Assembly (NCBI GenBank): GCA_963677825.2
Contig: CAXXEF010000001.1
Location: forward strand, 1,054,001 to 1,118,000
Source of the DNA: Sporobacter sp963677825
Lineage (GTDB): Bacteria; Bacillota; Clostridia; Oscillospirales; Oscillospiraceae
Direction of reading: 5' to 3'
Length of the DNA stretch: 64,000 bases
Shown piece by piece: positions 1-9,094 of this stretch. The stretch's first letter is position 1; every line of letters starts with the position of its first letter. A model generated the notes under the pieces. The model ran no database searches. It saw only the letters and a list, made by a program, of their open reading frames with translations, and was not told the origin of the DNA. Made by a program: the position numbers and the translations under genes.

Positions 1-923
1 ACGTCGGGTGTGCCGGACAATTCAAACGAAACGGTCCTGTAAGCCCCGATATCGTCCTCGCCCATAAAGCTGTTGAATTTGCGCCGGTCGTTTTGCAGTT
101 TTTCAACATCGATGTCGGCATAGATATACGTCGACTCGGCGGTATACTCGCTCTCTCGAGCAATCGCGTCGCTGACGGCGATGACGCTGTGTCCGCTGAA
201 AACGACGTCCGTCGTCGTCTCGCCCTGCCCGGCAGACGCGAAAACGTAACCTGCGTAGCAGCGCGCCGACTGCTGGCGGATCAGCGCGCGCCGGTAGTCG
301 GATTTTGTCACCGTTTCGTTGCTGGCGGAAAGGTTAACCAGCACATTCGCCCCGGCCAGCGCATGGCGCGAGCTGGGCGGCACGGGCATCCATAAATCCT
401 CGCAGATTTCGACGCCGACGGTCACGTCGGCGCCGCTGTCACGAAACAGCAAATCCGCACCAAACGGTACAGATTGCCCGCACAGCGTGATCGTATCGCT
501 CCGGCGCGTCACAGCGGAGGCAAACCAACGTTTTTCGTAAAACTCGTTGTAGTTGGGTATAAACGTTTTCGGCACGACGCCAAGCACGCGCCCGTCAAAC
601 AGCACCGCGGCCGCGTTGAACAGCTGATTATCGGCGCGTACCGGCAGCCCGACGACGGCGACAATCGCGCCGCCGTGTGTGGCGTCCATTATCGTCGCCA
701 GCGCGTCTTCCGCCGCATCGAGCAGGCGCGACTGATGGAACAGGTCGGCGCACGTATAGCCCGTCACGGACAGCTCCGGAAAGACCATCACCTGCACACC
801 GTTTTCTGTTACACCGTCTTTGATGAGCCGCGCGATCTCCGCGGCGTTTGAGGCCGGGTCGCCGACGCTTACGCGCGGCACGGCAGCCGCCGCGCGGATA
901 TATCCATATTGTCGTAATCTCAT
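1..923 (-). CDS. nadE: Glutamine-dependent NAD+ synthetase, N-terminal part (cut by window edge)
   Basis: The last step of NAD biosynthesis: ATP-dependent amidation of deamido-NAD using glutamine. The visible 307 codons are the N-terminal nitrilase-fold glutaminase domain. The catalytic Glu lies in the motif FPELSVTGYTCADLF (about residue 50), the Lys in VVPKTFIPNYNEFYEKRWF and the nucleophile Cys in GVEICEDLWMP, giving a complete Glu-Lys-Cys triad. The GYTCADLF segment is typical of NadE rather than of other nitrilases. The ATG at 923 is preceded by GGAGGT with good spacing. The C-terminal synthetase domain should lie beyond the window start. The gene follows the M20 peptidase by 35 bases on the same strand, so the two are probably co-transcribed. 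Confidence 0.93.
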   Translation of the reverse strand, partial: MRLRQYGYIRAAAAVPRVSVGDPASNAAEIARLIKDGVTENGVQVMVFPELSVTGYTCADLFHQSRLLDAAEDALATIMDATHGGAIVAVVGLPVRADNQLFNAAAVLFDGRVLGVVPKTFIPNYNEFYEKRWFASAVTRRSDTITLCGQSVPFGADLLFRDSGADVTVGVEICEDLWMPVPPSSRHALAGANVLVNLSASNETVTKSDYRRALIRQQSARCYAGYVFASAGQGETTTDVVFSGHSVIAVSDAIARESEYTAESTYIYADIDVEKLQNDRRKFNSFMGEDDIGAYRTVSFELSGTPD

Positions 924-958
924 AATTGACCTCCGGCTGATGCCTTTGTCGTATCGTT

Positions 959-2077
959 TCAGTCCGCGCTCGTCATTAAAGCAAGCGTTATGTCGGCCGT
1001 TTTCACAAGCTCGTCGACAGTTGTAAACTCGTCGAGCGCGTGGCATCGGTTCATGGCATTGGCGACGACAAGACCCGTGATGCCCTTTTCCGCGATGATG
1101 TTATTGTCACTGCCGCCGAACGTCTGCACGAGCGACGACGTCAATCCAAGCTTGTTGCACACACGCTCAAACCGTCCGACGACGGTATGGTCGAGCGGCG
1201 TCTTATACGCCTTCGACACCGTCTCCGCCTCAAACGCGACCGTCGCGCCGAGCGCGGCGGCCGAGCGCTCAAACTGCCGCCCCACGCGCTCAACCTGCGC
1301 AACGGCCTTTTGATGATCGAGGCTGCGCACTTCGCCCTTGACGACGCAGGCGTCCGGCACGACGTTTGTAGCCTTGCCGCCCTCGATGATGCCGATATTG
1401 ACGGTTGTCTCGTCGTCAACGCGCCCCATCGTGAGCATATTGATTGCGTCGGCCGCAGCGCCGATGGCGTGCACGCCCTTCTCGGGCGCGAAACCCGCGT
1501 GAGACGCCTTGCCGTGCATTGTCGCTGTAAATTTGATGATGCTCGGCGCCGTGTACGCCGCCGTACCGACAGGTCCAGCCAAATCTAGTACGTACGCCTC
1601 GGCAGATAGCAGTTTGGCAAAATCGAACTCGGCACTGCCTCGACAGTAGACTTCCTCGGCGACGGTGAACAACACCTCGACCGGTCGGTGCGGCAGCTTC
1701 TGCTCAGTAATGGCCGTCAGCGCCTCAAGCACAGCCGTAACACCCGACAAGTCATCCGCACCAAGCACGGTATCGCCGGCGCTCGTGATCGTTCCGTCGT
1801 CCGCGATCACGGCTTTTTTGCCGCACGAAGGCTCGACAGTATCAAGATGCGTGCAGAACAAAAGCGGGCTTGCGTCGTTAGTGCCGGGTAAAAATCCGTA
1901 TATATTGCCGCAATCGCCGCCGATCGCCTCACCGGCGCCGTCCTCGACGACGAGCATCCCAAGCCGGCGCAGATATGCCTTGATAACGTCGCCCATCTTT
2001 CGCTCGCCATACGACGGGCTGTCGATGGTCACGAGCTTTGTAAATGTGTCGACAAGGCGAACCTCGTTGATACCCAT
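959..2077 (-). CDS. M20 family metallopeptidase (PepT-like di/tripeptidase)
   Basis: A 372-residue cytoplasmic zinc aminopeptidase of the M20/peptidase T group, removing N-terminal residues from small peptides. Metal-site motifs are visible in order: the His of FCTHLDTV, the bridging Asp of GADDLSG, the catalytic Glu pair of TVAEEVYCRG and a late His in NRCHALDEF. The dimerisation lid lies in the middle (about residues 175-290). The ORF is open to 2122, but ATG 2077 has GGAGG seven bases upstream and begins the family-like MGINEVRLVD, so I chose it. The exact substrate cannot be read from sequence. Probably the first gene of a two-gene unit with nadE. Confidence 0.85.
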   Translation of the reverse strand: MGINEVRLVDTFTKLVTIDSPSYGERKMGDVIKAYLRRLGMLVVEDGAGEAIGGDCGNIYGFLPGTNDASPLLFCTHLDTVEPSCGKKAVIADDGTITSAGDTVLGADDLSGVTAVLEALTAITEQKLPHRPVEVLFTVAEEVYCRGSAEFDFAKLLSAEAYVLDLAGPVGTAAYTAPSIIKFTATMHGKASHAGFAPEKGVHAIGAAADAINMLTMGRVDDETTVNIGIIEGGKATNVVPDACVVKGEVRSLDHQKAVAQVERVGRQFERSAAALGATVAFEAETVSKAYKTPLDHTVVGRFERVCNKLGLTSSLVQTFGGSDNNIIAEKGITGLVVANAMNRCHALDEFTTVDELVKTADITLALMTSAD

Positions 2078-2136
2078 AAATCCTCCAAACGGCAGATGAT
2101 TATCTTCAACCGTTTTAAGCAATAATATTTCCTCTA

Positions 2137-2165
2137 TTGACTGTAAATGATATCATATTTATGGT
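2137..2165 (+). promoter_or_regulatory. Possible sigma-A promoter for pdxK
   Basis: TTGACT, 17 bases, then TATGGT, ending 84 bases before the kinase start. The -35 is good and the -10 is weak. The spacer contains the small palindrome ATGATATCAT. Confidence 0.35.
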
Positions 2166-2249
2166 AAAATGAACAACGGTTTTTTATACACCGCCGTGCC
2201 GCGCGCGCGGTGGACGATACCCCATACTGATGAATGAGGTTTATTGACC

Positions 2250-3101
2250 ATGCCCAGACAAAAACGTGTAGCCGCAATCCACGATATCTCCTGCTTCGGC
2301 AAATGCTCTTTAACTGTTGCGCTGCCGATCCTGTCAGCGGCCGGGATTGAAACGAGCGTCATCCCGACGGCTGTTCTTTCCACGCATACCGGCGGATTTG
2401 ACGGCTATACTTATCGCGATCTTACAGAGGACATCCTGCCGATCGCCGCGCACTGGCAGTCGCTCGGGCTGCCGTTTGATGCGGTGTACACCGGCTATCT
2501 CGGCTCGTTTGAGCAGATTGCACTTGTTTCCGAGATCATCCGCCGTTTGAAAACACCGGAAACACTTGTCGTCGTCGACCCCGTCATGGGGGACAACGGC
2601 GAGCTCTACAGCTCGTTTACGCCCGAATTCCCGTCGGGGATGACGACGCTATGCCGCGAAGCCGACTTGATCGTTCCGAACATGACAGAAGCGGCGCTTC
2701 TGCTCGGTCGGCCATATGAACCTGGTCCATATACGCGTGAATATGTCGAAGAAACCATTATGGCTCTCAGCGCACTTGGCCCGCGTATGGTTGTTCTTAC
2801 AGGCGTGTACTTTAACGACAGAGAGCTCGGCTCGGCCTGCTATGACAGAGACGACGGCAATATAGAGTACGCACTCAATCACCGTATTGACGGGCTCTAT
2901 CACGGCACAGGCGACGTATTCGCCAGCACCCTGACAGCCGGGCTGATGCTGGATCACAGCCTGCTCAGCGCAGCGCGGATCGCCGTCGACTTCACGGTAC
3001 AAAGCATCAAGCGGACGAAAAAGGCGGGGACGGACGTTCGCTACGGCGTCAACTTTGAAGCAGGACTCGGCACGCTCGCGCTTAAACTCAATTACGATTA
3101 A
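2250..3101 (+). CDS. Pyridoxal/pyridoxamine kinase
   Basis: Phosphorylates B6 vitamers with ATP, the salvage route to pyridoxal 5'-phosphate. The 283-residue protein has the PfkB/ribokinase fold of PdxK/PdxY proteins. It opens with VAAIHDISCFGKCSLT, followed by the substrate-binding segment PTAVLSTHTGGF, the VVDPVMGDNGELY motif and the anion-hole/catalytic region HRIDGLYHGTGDVFAS with the GTGD signature. TTG at 2244 is also in frame, but GAGG at 2236-2239 is spaced correctly only for ATG 2250. It is a single gene with its own terminator. Which vitamer it prefers is not evident. Confidence 0.9.
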   Translation: MPRQKRVAAIHDISCFGKCSLTVALPILSAAGIETSVIPTAVLSTHTGGFDGYTYRDLTEDILPIAAHWQSLGLPFDAVYTGYLGSFEQIALVSEIIRRLKTPETLVVVDPVMGDNGELYSSFTPEFPSGMTTLCREADLIVPNMTEAALLLGRPYEPGPYTREYVEETIMALSALGPRMVVLTGVYFNDRELGSACYDRDDGNIEYALNHRIDGLYHGTGDVFASTLTAGLMLDHSLLSAARIAVDFTVQSIKRTKKAGTDVRYGVNFEAGLGTLALKLNYD

Positions 3102-3104
3102 ATT

Positions 3105-3134
3105 AAGAAGAGCAGCCGGCTGGCTGCTCTTCTT
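3105..3134. terminator. Bidirectional terminator between pdxK and carbonic anhydrase
   Basis: Thirteen-base-pair perfect stem (AAGAAGAGCAGCC with its complement) and a four-base loop, between two convergent genes and serving both. Confidence 0.85.
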
Positions 3135-3140
3135 GTTTAT

Positions 3141-3713
3141 TTACATGAATGTAACTGCACCGCTGGCGACGTTATACTTCGCGCCGACGACAGTCGTCTC
3201 GCCTTTGGCGATCATCTCGCTGACAATAGTGTTGCCGGCGATTTCTGCGGTGACGGCGGCGATATTTTCGTCCTCGCAGGCGGTGTAGGCGTCGGCCGCG
3301 CCGCGCGTCTTTTCCATCGACACCGCGATTTTGTCGACGATGGCTTTTATGCAGCCGTGCGCGTGCCCGCCGCCGTCGACGGTAGCCTTAACAGCGCCGC
3401 ACTGTGTATGTCCCAGTACGACGATCAGCGGCACGCCAAGATGCTCGGCGGCGTATTCGATGCTGCCGAGTGCAATGTCGTCGACCACATTACCGGCCGT
3501 GCGGATGACGAACAGGTCGCCCAGCCCCTGATCAAACAGCAGCTCCGGCGCTACGCGCGAGTCGCTGCAGCATATGATGGTCGCAAACGGGTGCTGCCCG
3601 TTAGCGGATAAATCCTGACGGCGCGCAGCGCTCAGGTCGGTATCGGCTCGGCCGCCGGATACAAAACGGGCGTTACCGTCAATCAGCTTCTTTTTGGCTT
3701 CATTTGCGGTCAT
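3141..3713 (-). CDS. Beta-class carbonic anhydrase
   Basis: Interconverts CO2 and bicarbonate with a catalytic zinc. In the 190-residue protein the zinc ligands are Cys49, His102 and Cys105 (motifs CSDSR and GHTQCGAV), and the Asp51-Arg53 dyad is intact. The ORF is open to 3773, but the ATG at 3713 has AGGTG upstream and starts MTANEAKKKLIDGN, which fits family N-termini. The protein ends soon after the last helix, so it is a short clade of the family. A single-gene unit between two terminators. It may supply bicarbonate for carboxylases; this is inference. Confidence 0.9.
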   Translation of the reverse strand: MTANEAKKKLIDGNARFVSGGRADTDLSAARRQDLSANGQHPFATIICCSDSRVAPELLFDQGLGDLFVIRTAGNVVDDIALGSIEYAAEHLGVPLIVVLGHTQCGAVKATVDGGGHAHGCIKAIVDKIAVSMEKTRGAADAYTACEDENIAAVTAEIAGNTIVSEMIAKGETTVVGAKYNVASGAVTFM

Positions 3714-3797
3714 GCGTTTCACCTCAATGTAGTAGTCGCCTGCTATAGTATCAGTCGGCGGCGACGATTTCAAGGCAGTATATGAAATCGAGCTGTC

Positions 3798-3829
3798 AAA
3801 AGCCGCGAAACAGTTGTTTCGCGGCTTTT
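3798..3829. terminator. Terminator downstream of the MFS gene
   Basis: Fourteen-base-pair perfect stem AAAAGCCGCGAAAC, loop AGTT, complementary arm ending in a T run. It lies just beyond the stop codon of the minus-strand MFS gene. Confidence 0.85.
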
Positions 3830-3831
3830 GT

Positions 3832-5124
3832 TTAGTCTAGTTGTTTATACAGCGGGTTTTTCAGGCTCATCAGGCTCGATACGACGCCCACGATGCCGAC
3901 CAGCACAAACATCAGCGCAATGCCCGCGCCATCGCCCGTACCGACAAGCCGGCTCAGCGCCGACGGCACCGCGCCGTCAGAGTGCATCAGCGGCTCGAAA
4001 ACGTGGTCGGCCAGCCAGCCGCCCAGTACCAATCCGAGCGGGATCGGGAAATACTGGAGCGTATCGCGCGCGGCGAATACGCGCCCCTGCAAATCAATCG
4101 GGATGTTCTCGCGCATCAGCGCCGACATGTTCGCGTTGACGAACGCCACCGGTACATTGCCTAGAACCGCCCCGATAATCCAGAGCATCGGACTGCGCCC
4201 GATCCCCCAGAGCAGTTCGCATATTAAATATGACGCCGCGAGGGCTGCGAAGATGATCGTGGTCTTTCGTACGCGCAGACGGATTATCGTAACAAGTACA
4301 CCGCCGCAGAGGGTCCCAAGTCCAACAGCAGCACTGACCGTGCCGGAGATGGCTTCGTCGCCGCCTGTCCGGCTCAGAATCAACGCCGGCAGCGTCCCGT
4401 ATCCTGTCATGAACGCCAGAAAATTGACGAGTGCAAAGAATAAGATCAGCCGCAGCAGCGCGCGTTTCGTTTTTAGAAAGCGTACGCCGTCCAGGCAGCT
4501 TTGCACGAACGGCCGCCGCTCATGCGGCGGTTTATCCCGATCATCCGGCAAACGGACGAACAACGCGAGCACGGCGACGGCAACAGCAAACGTGACAAGG
4601 TCGGCAGACAGAATCAGCCGGATACCGCCAAGCGCCAGCAGCGCTGTGGCTAGAAGCGGCGCGATGATCTCGGTGAGTGAGCGCGAGAGCGATAGTATCC
4701 CCCCGGCGCGCACATACTGCTCTTTCGTCGTGAGCAGCGTTACTGTGACGTACATCGCCGGATTGGAAAACGCACCGACGAAGCCGAGCGCGAGATTAAC
4801 CGCGTACAGCTGCCATAGCCGAACGGTGTCTGAGCGGAACAGCGCCAGCATCGTCAGCGTTCCGACAGCGGCAAGGAGCTGACAAACCGTCAGCAGCTTT
4901 TTCTTGTCCCACCGGTCGGCAAGCGCCCCGGCGGCAAAGCAGAAAACGATTGCCGGCAGCAGGCTGCACGCCGTCAGGAGCGTCACGTCAAGCGTTTTGC
5001 CCGACTCGGCGTAAACGCGCAAGATTAGCGCGTATTTTGTCATCTGGGTGCCCAGCGACGAGACCGTCATCGCGCCCCAAAAGACGAGAAAGCTTCTGAG
5101 CTGTGTGATTGTATTTAGTTTCAT
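3832..5124 (-). CDS. MFS transporter, drug/macrolide-efflux-like
   Basis: A 430-residue inner-membrane protein with about twelve hydrophobic segments, of the MFS subgroup that includes MefA-like and enterobactin-exporter-like permeases. The loop between helices 2 and 3 carries the GALADRWDKKKLL motif typical of MFS antiporters (G-x-x-x-D-R-x-x-x-K/R). The N-terminus FLVFWGAMTVSSLGTQMTKYAL and the central basic loop RLPDDRDKPPHERRP match this subgroup. AAGGGG precedes the ATG. Substrate unknown; a metabolite or antibiotic exporter is plausible. A single-gene unit. Confidence 0.85.
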   Translation of the reverse strand: MKLNTITQLRSFLVFWGAMTVSSLGTQMTKYALILRVYAESGKTLDVTLLTACSLLPAIVFCFAAGALADRWDKKKLLTVCQLLAAVGTLTMLALFRSDTVRLWQLYAVNLALGFVGAFSNPAMYVTVTLLTTKEQYVRAGGILSLSRSLTEIIAPLLATALLALGGIRLILSADLVTFAVAVAVLALFVRLPDDRDKPPHERRPFVQSCLDGVRFLKTKRALLRLILFFALVNFLAFMTGYGTLPALILSRTGGDEAISGTVSAAVGLGTLCGGVLVTIIRLRVRKTTIIFAALAASYLICELLWGIGRSPMLWIIGAVLGNVPVAFVNANMSALMRENIPIDLQGRVFAARDTLQYFPIPLGLVLGGWLADHVFEPLMHSDGAVPSALSRLVGTGDGAGIALMFVLVGIVGVVSSLMSLKNPLYKQLD

Positions 5125-5301
5125 AGTGGCTTTGCCCCTTCATTTGAAATGTTGTCAAATGATGCAAAGCCCGTTATCGGACGGCTCCGGCGCTCTTATG
5201 CGCGCCGCGCCTCCATGCAAATCCGCCCGATCAGGCTTTGCATGGAGCTGTGACAATGCACAACGGCAGTACGATCATAACGATAATTCTCCTAATAAAC
5301 A

Positions 5302-5329
5302 AACTACCTGCATTAACTGCAGGTAGTTT
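5302..5329 (-). terminator. Terminator of the DAHP synthase gene
   Basis: A perfect stem of about 12 bp (AAACTACCTGCA and complement) around a five-base loop, 37 bases past the stop codon of the minus-strand aroF-like gene. Confidence 0.7.
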
Positions 5330-5365
5330 AACACAAGATAATTCTAAAAGCACCAGTTTTTACTA

Positions 5366-6385
5366 TTATCCGCCGAAGTTCCGGCCTTCGAACTCGACGC
5401 GGCGACGGATGTCGGCGCACAGCTCGCGGAATTCGTCCAGATCGAGCGACTGCGCCCCGTCGGACAGGGCGGTGGCCGGGTCATTGTGCGTTTCGATCAT
5501 CAGCCCGTCGGCACCGACGGCGACGGCGGCGCGGCTGAGCGCTGGGACGAGGCTACGCAGTCCCGCCGCGTGGCTCGGATCGACGATGACGGGCAGGTGC
5601 GATTTTTGCTTTAAGAGCGGCACAGCCGACAGGTCGAGCGTATTGCGCGTCATCGTCTCGAAGGTTCGGATGCCGCGCTCGCACAGGACAACGTTGGGGT
5701 TCCCCTCAGACAAAATATACTCCGCACTCATCAGGAATTCTTCGATCGTGCTGGAAAACCCACGCTTGAGGACGATTGGCTTCTTCAGCTTGCCGACCTC
5801 CTTAAGCAGATCGTAATTTTGCATGTTACGCGCGCCTATCTGGATGACGTCAACGTCGTCAAACAGCGGCAGCTGCGTCTGATTCATGACCTCGGTGACG
5901 ATCGGCAGACCCGTCGCGCGTTTGGCGGCGAGCAGGAACCGGAGTCCCTCGTCCTGAAGCCCCTGGAACGAATACGGCGACGTGCGCGGCTTGAATGCTC
6001 CGCCGCGCAGCAGCGTCGCGCCGCTTTGCTTCACCGACTCGGCAACGGCAACGATCTGTGATTCTCTCTCGACGGAGCACGGCCCGGAGATGATCTGAAA
6101 ATACCCTTCACCGAACGTTACGCCGCCCACTTTGATGTGTGTATCGTCCGGATGCACCGTGCGGTTGACGGCCTTGTACGGCTCGGTGACGCGCTTACCG
6201 TACTCGACGATATCGTTGGTCTGCACCATAAAGTCGACGTCGATCTTCGCCGTGTTGCCGATCAGGCATACAACGGTATGCTCCGTGCCGGTGCTCATAA
6301 ACGTCGAGCAGCCGGCATCCTCGATTTTTTTAACGAACGCGCCGACTTTTTCAGACGTCGCGTCTTTTTTCAGTACAAATACCAT
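5366..6385 (-). CDS. aroF: 3-deoxy-7-phosphoheptulonate (DAHP) synthase, with N-terminal regulatory domain
   Basis: First step of the shikimate pathway: phosphoenolpyruvate plus erythrose 4-phosphate to DAHP. The 339-residue protein has an N-terminal ferredoxin-like domain (about residues 1-70), as in Thermotoga-type AroA-beta enzymes, where it mediates feedback inhibition. The TIM barrel follows, with GPCSVERE, the substrate-binding KPRTSPYSFQG, VLKRGFSSTIEEF and VIVDPSHAAG motifs. AAGGAG precedes the ATG. It stands alone 0.8 kb from the trp operon, for which it supplies chorismate precursors. The regulatory ligand (Tyr, Phe or other) cannot be told. Confidence 0.93.
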   Translation of the reverse strand: MVFVLKKDATSEKVGAFVKKIEDAGCSTFMSTGTEHTVVCLIGNTAKIDVDFMVQTNDIVEYGKRVTEPYKAVNRTVHPDDTHIKVGGVTFGEGYFQIISGPCSVERESQIVAVAESVKQSGATLLRGGAFKPRTSPYSFQGLQDEGLRFLLAAKRATGLPIVTEVMNQTQLPLFDDVDVIQIGARNMQNYDLLKEVGKLKKPIVLKRGFSSTIEEFLMSAEYILSEGNPNVVLCERGIRTFETMTRNTLDLSAVPLLKQKSHLPVIVDPSHAAGLRSLVPALSRAAVAVGADGLMIETHNDPATALSDGAQSLDLDEFRELCADIRRRVEFEGRNFGG

Positions 6386-6504
6386 TAGGATAGTCTCCTT
6401 AACTATTGGCTTGACTGCGCTTAAATGTTTCTTGAATTATCCAAGCCTTATGAGATAATGATGTTGAATGAACGATCAGAGATATTGTTTGATGAGGTAT
6501 GCGG

Positions 6505-7140
6505 ATGATAAAAGCTGTATGTTTTGATCTGGATGACACGCTTATCCGAGAAATAAACTCCGTTATGTTCCTTTGCCTACTAAACGACAAAGCTGAGCAG
6601 TATTGGGAGCTGGAAAAGCTGGAACAACAGGGGCTGAACTGGATAGAAAGCGATCATCGTAAAGCACGTCTGATAAAAGGTTTACCTGAAAGGGTGCTAT
6701 GCGAGCAGTTTGGCGCAATGATACAGCCACTCCGGCATATTGAAGCAACGATTCGACGGCTGAAAACACACCACATCCCAAGTGTCATTATCACTGCCGG
6801 CCCGAAACAGGTTGCCGGTATCGCCCGGGAAAAATGGGGATTTGACTATTCTTACGGCAGTGATTTCCAAACTGAGAACGGGATATTCACCGGTGATATC
6901 ACGCACCACATCGGCGACTGCGGAAAAATTGACTGTGTTGAAGACTATTGTCGTAAGTATGATCTGAGCCGGCACGATTGCCTCGCCGTTGGTGACGGAT
7001 CAACGGACATTCCGATGTTTGAATATTGCGGCAAATCAATTGCATTAAATGCATCGGACAGCGTTGCACAAAAAGCGACCTGCGCCATTCAAACAGATGA
7101 TCTCCTGGATATACTGCCGCTTATTCTGCAATACACCTAA
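6505..7140 (+). CDS. HAD-superfamily phosphatase, SerB-like (subfamily IB)
   Basis: A 211-residue HAD hydrolase. Motif I is FDLDDTLI with the nucleophile Asp and the acid/base Asp, motif II is VIITAGP, and motif IV is LAVGDGSTDIPMF with the metal-binding aspartates. The order and the GDGSTD sequence resemble phosphoserine-phosphatase-type subfamily IB, but the cap region (about residues 15-75) is not clearly SerB, so the substrate is unknown. An ATG at 6499 also exists, but GATGAGG at 6491-6497 is positioned for ATG 6505. Base composition is more AT-rich than neighbouring genes. It converges on trpA with only six bases between stops. Confidence 0.75.
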   Translation: MIKAVCFDLDDTLIREINSVMFLCLLNDKAEQYWELEKLEQQGLNWIESDHRKARLIKGLPERVLCEQFGAMIQPLRHIEATIRRLKTHHIPSVIITAGPKQVAGIAREKWGFDYSYGSDFQTENGIFTGDITHHIGDCGKIDCVEDYCRKYDLSRHDCLAVGDGSTDIPMFEYCGKSIALNASDSVAQKATCAIQTDDLLDILPLILQYT

Positions 7141-7146
7141 GCCTGA

Positions 7147-7920
7147 TTATTCAGAAACGGCTTGTTTCATCGCGCGGACATAGTCCGCAACCGGCTTGAT
7201 AGACTGCACGCCGGACTCTTCAACGATCTTCACGATTGCACTACCGACGATGACGCCGTCGGCATCCGCCGCGATTTTTTTCGCCTGCTCCGGCGTCGAG
7301 ATACCGAAGCCGACGGCGCACGGGATGTCTCTGACCGACTTGACTACCCGTATCATCTCGCCAAGATCGGTAACGATCTCGCTGCGTACGCCTGTTACGC
7401 CCAGGCTCGACACGACGTATACAAAGCCCTCGGCTTCGCGCGCGATCATCGCGATACGCTCGTTCGACGTCGGTGCGATCAGCGAAATGAGCGCGACGCC
7501 GCTCGCGCGGCAGACGTCCGCAAGCTCGGCCTTCTCCTCAAACGGCAAATCGGGCACGATAATGGCGTCGATGCCCACGTTGCGGCAGTTTTGCATGAAC
7601 CGCTCGGCCCCGTACACAAATATCGGGTTGACGTACGTCATAAACGCAAGCGGCACGTCGGTTTTTTTACGCAGACGCTGAACCATATCGAATATTTTAT
7701 CCGTCGTCGTGCCGGACGCGAGCGCACGCGCGTCGGCACGCTGGATCACCGGCCCTTCTGCGACGGGGTCGGAAAACGGGATGCCTATTTCGACAAGGTC
7801 GGCACCGGCGTCCGCCATGGCAAGCACAAGCTGTTCCGTCGTGGCAAGATCGGGGTCGCCCGCCGTCACAAACGGGATGAAGGCTTTACCGCTTTTGAAT
7901 GCTGCTTCAATTCTACTCAT
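7147..7920 (-). CDS. trpA: Tryptophan synthase alpha chain
   Basis: Cleaves indole-3-glycerol phosphate to indole and glyceraldehyde 3-phosphate. 257 residues, the usual length. The catalytic Glu is in ADLVEIGIPFSDP and the second acid in IDAIIVPDLPFEE; phosphate-binding loops are VVSSLGVTGVR and GFGISTPEQ. The ATG at 7920 gives MSRIEAAFKSG and overlaps the end of trpB by 8 bases, indicating translational coupling. Last gene of the trp operon. No clear terminator is seen between it and the converging HAD gene. Confidence 0.97.
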   Translation of the reverse strand: MSRIEAAFKSGKAFIPFVTAGDPDLATTEQLVLAMADAGADLVEIGIPFSDPVAEGPVIQRADARALASGTTTDKIFDMVQRLRKKTDVPLAFMTYVNPIFVYGAERFMQNCRNVGIDAIIVPDLPFEEKAELADVCRASGVALISLIAPTSNERIAMIAREAEGFVYVVSSLGVTGVRSEIVTDLGEMIRVVKSVRDIPCAVGFGISTPEQAKKIAADADGVIVGSAIVKIVEESGVQSIKPVADYVRAMKQAVSE

Positions 7921-9094
7921 GGAGATCGACCCCCTTATACCGCGCGATAGCGGCCACGTCCTTGTCGCCACGGCCGGACAGATTGATAACGATGATCTGG
8001 TCCTTTTCCATTGTCGGCGCGAGCTTACGCGCATACGCAACGGCGTGCGCGCTCTCGATGGCCGGGATAATCCCCTCCAGCCGTGAGAGGTACTCAAATG
8101 CCGACACGGCCTCGTCGTCCGTGACGGGGACGTATTCGGCGCGGCCGCAGTCGAACAGGCTGGCATGCTCCGGCCCGATACCGGGATAGTCCAGCCCCGC
8201 CGAGATGGAGTAAACGGGCGCGATTTGCCCGTATTCGTCCTGACAGAAATAGCTCTTCATGCCGTGGAAAATACCGAGCGTACCGGTGGCCATCGTCGCG
8301 GCTGTCTCGGCGGTATTGACGCCGCGCCCGGCGGCCTCGCAGCCGATCAGCCGCACATCCGTATCGCAGATGAAATTATAAAACAGTCCGATGGCGTTTG
8401 ATCCGCCGCCGACGCACGCGAGCAGCGCGTCCGGCAGGCGGTCTTCTTTTTCAAGGATCTGCGCGCGTACCTCGCGCCCGATGATACTCTGAAAGTCGCG
8501 CACAAGCGTCGGGAACGGATGCGGCCCCATGACCGAGCCGAACACGTAGTGCGTGTCATCCACACGTGCCGTCCACTCGCGCATCGCTTCGTTGACGGCG
8601 TCTTTGAGCGTCTCGGTCCCGCTCGTCACAGGATGGACCGTCGCGCCCAACAGCTCCATGCGGTACACGTTGAGCGCCTGACGGACCGTATCCTCGCGCC
8701 CCATGTAGATATCGCACTGCAAATCCATCAGCGCCGCCGCCGTCGCCGTGGCGACGCCGTGCTGGCCCGCGCCCGTCTCAGCGATGACACGCGTCTTACC
8801 CATCTTTTTAGCCAGTAGCACCTGACCGAGCACGTTGTTGATCTTGTGCGAGCCGGTGTGGTTGAGATCCTCGCGCTTGAGGTAAATTTTCGCGCCGCCA
8901 AGATCACGTGTCATCCGCTCGGCATAATACAGCAGTGACGGACGCCCGGCGTAGTCGCGTAAAAGCGCTTCCAGCTCATCGTTGAATTCGGGGTCATTAT
9001 TATAGTGCTCATATGCGCGCTCAATCTCGATGAGTGCGTTCATCAGCGTTTCCGGGACATACTGTCCGCCGTGAACGCCAAAACGACCTTTCAT
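7913..9094 (-). CDS. trpB: Tryptophan synthase beta chain
   Basis: PLP enzyme that condenses indole with serine to give tryptophan; partner of TrpA. 393 residues. The PLP lysine is in NHTGSHKINN, the phosphate-binding loop is VGGGSNAIG, and the catalytic Glu region is ETGAGQHGVA. The ATG overlaps the trpF stop as ATGA and has AAGGGGGA upstream. It is the TrpB1 type normally paired with TrpA, not the stand-alone TrpB2. Confidence 0.97.
   Translation of the reverse strand: MKGRFGVHGGQYVPETLMNALIEIERAYEHYNNDPEFNDELEALLRDYAGRPSLLYYAERMTRDLGGAKIYLKREDLNHTGSHKINNVLGQVLLAKKMGKTRVIAETGAGQHGVATATAAALMDLQCDIYMGREDTVRQALNVYRMELLGATVHPVTSGTETLKDAVNEAMREWTARVDDTHYVFGSVMGPHPFPTLVRDFQSIIGREVRAQILEKEDRLPDALLACVGGGSNAIGLFYNFICDTDVRLIGCEAAGRGVNTAETAATMATGTLGIFHGMKSYFCQDEYGQIAPVYSISAGLDYPGIGPEHASLFDCGRAEYVPVTDDEAVSAFEYLSRLEGIIPAIESAHAVAYARKLAPTMEKDQIIVINLSGRGDKDVAAIARYKGVDLHE

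Noticed and set aside
5048..5326. ORF upstream of the MFS gene
   Set aside because: Antisense to the MFS start and then intergenic; no ribosome binding site or family features.
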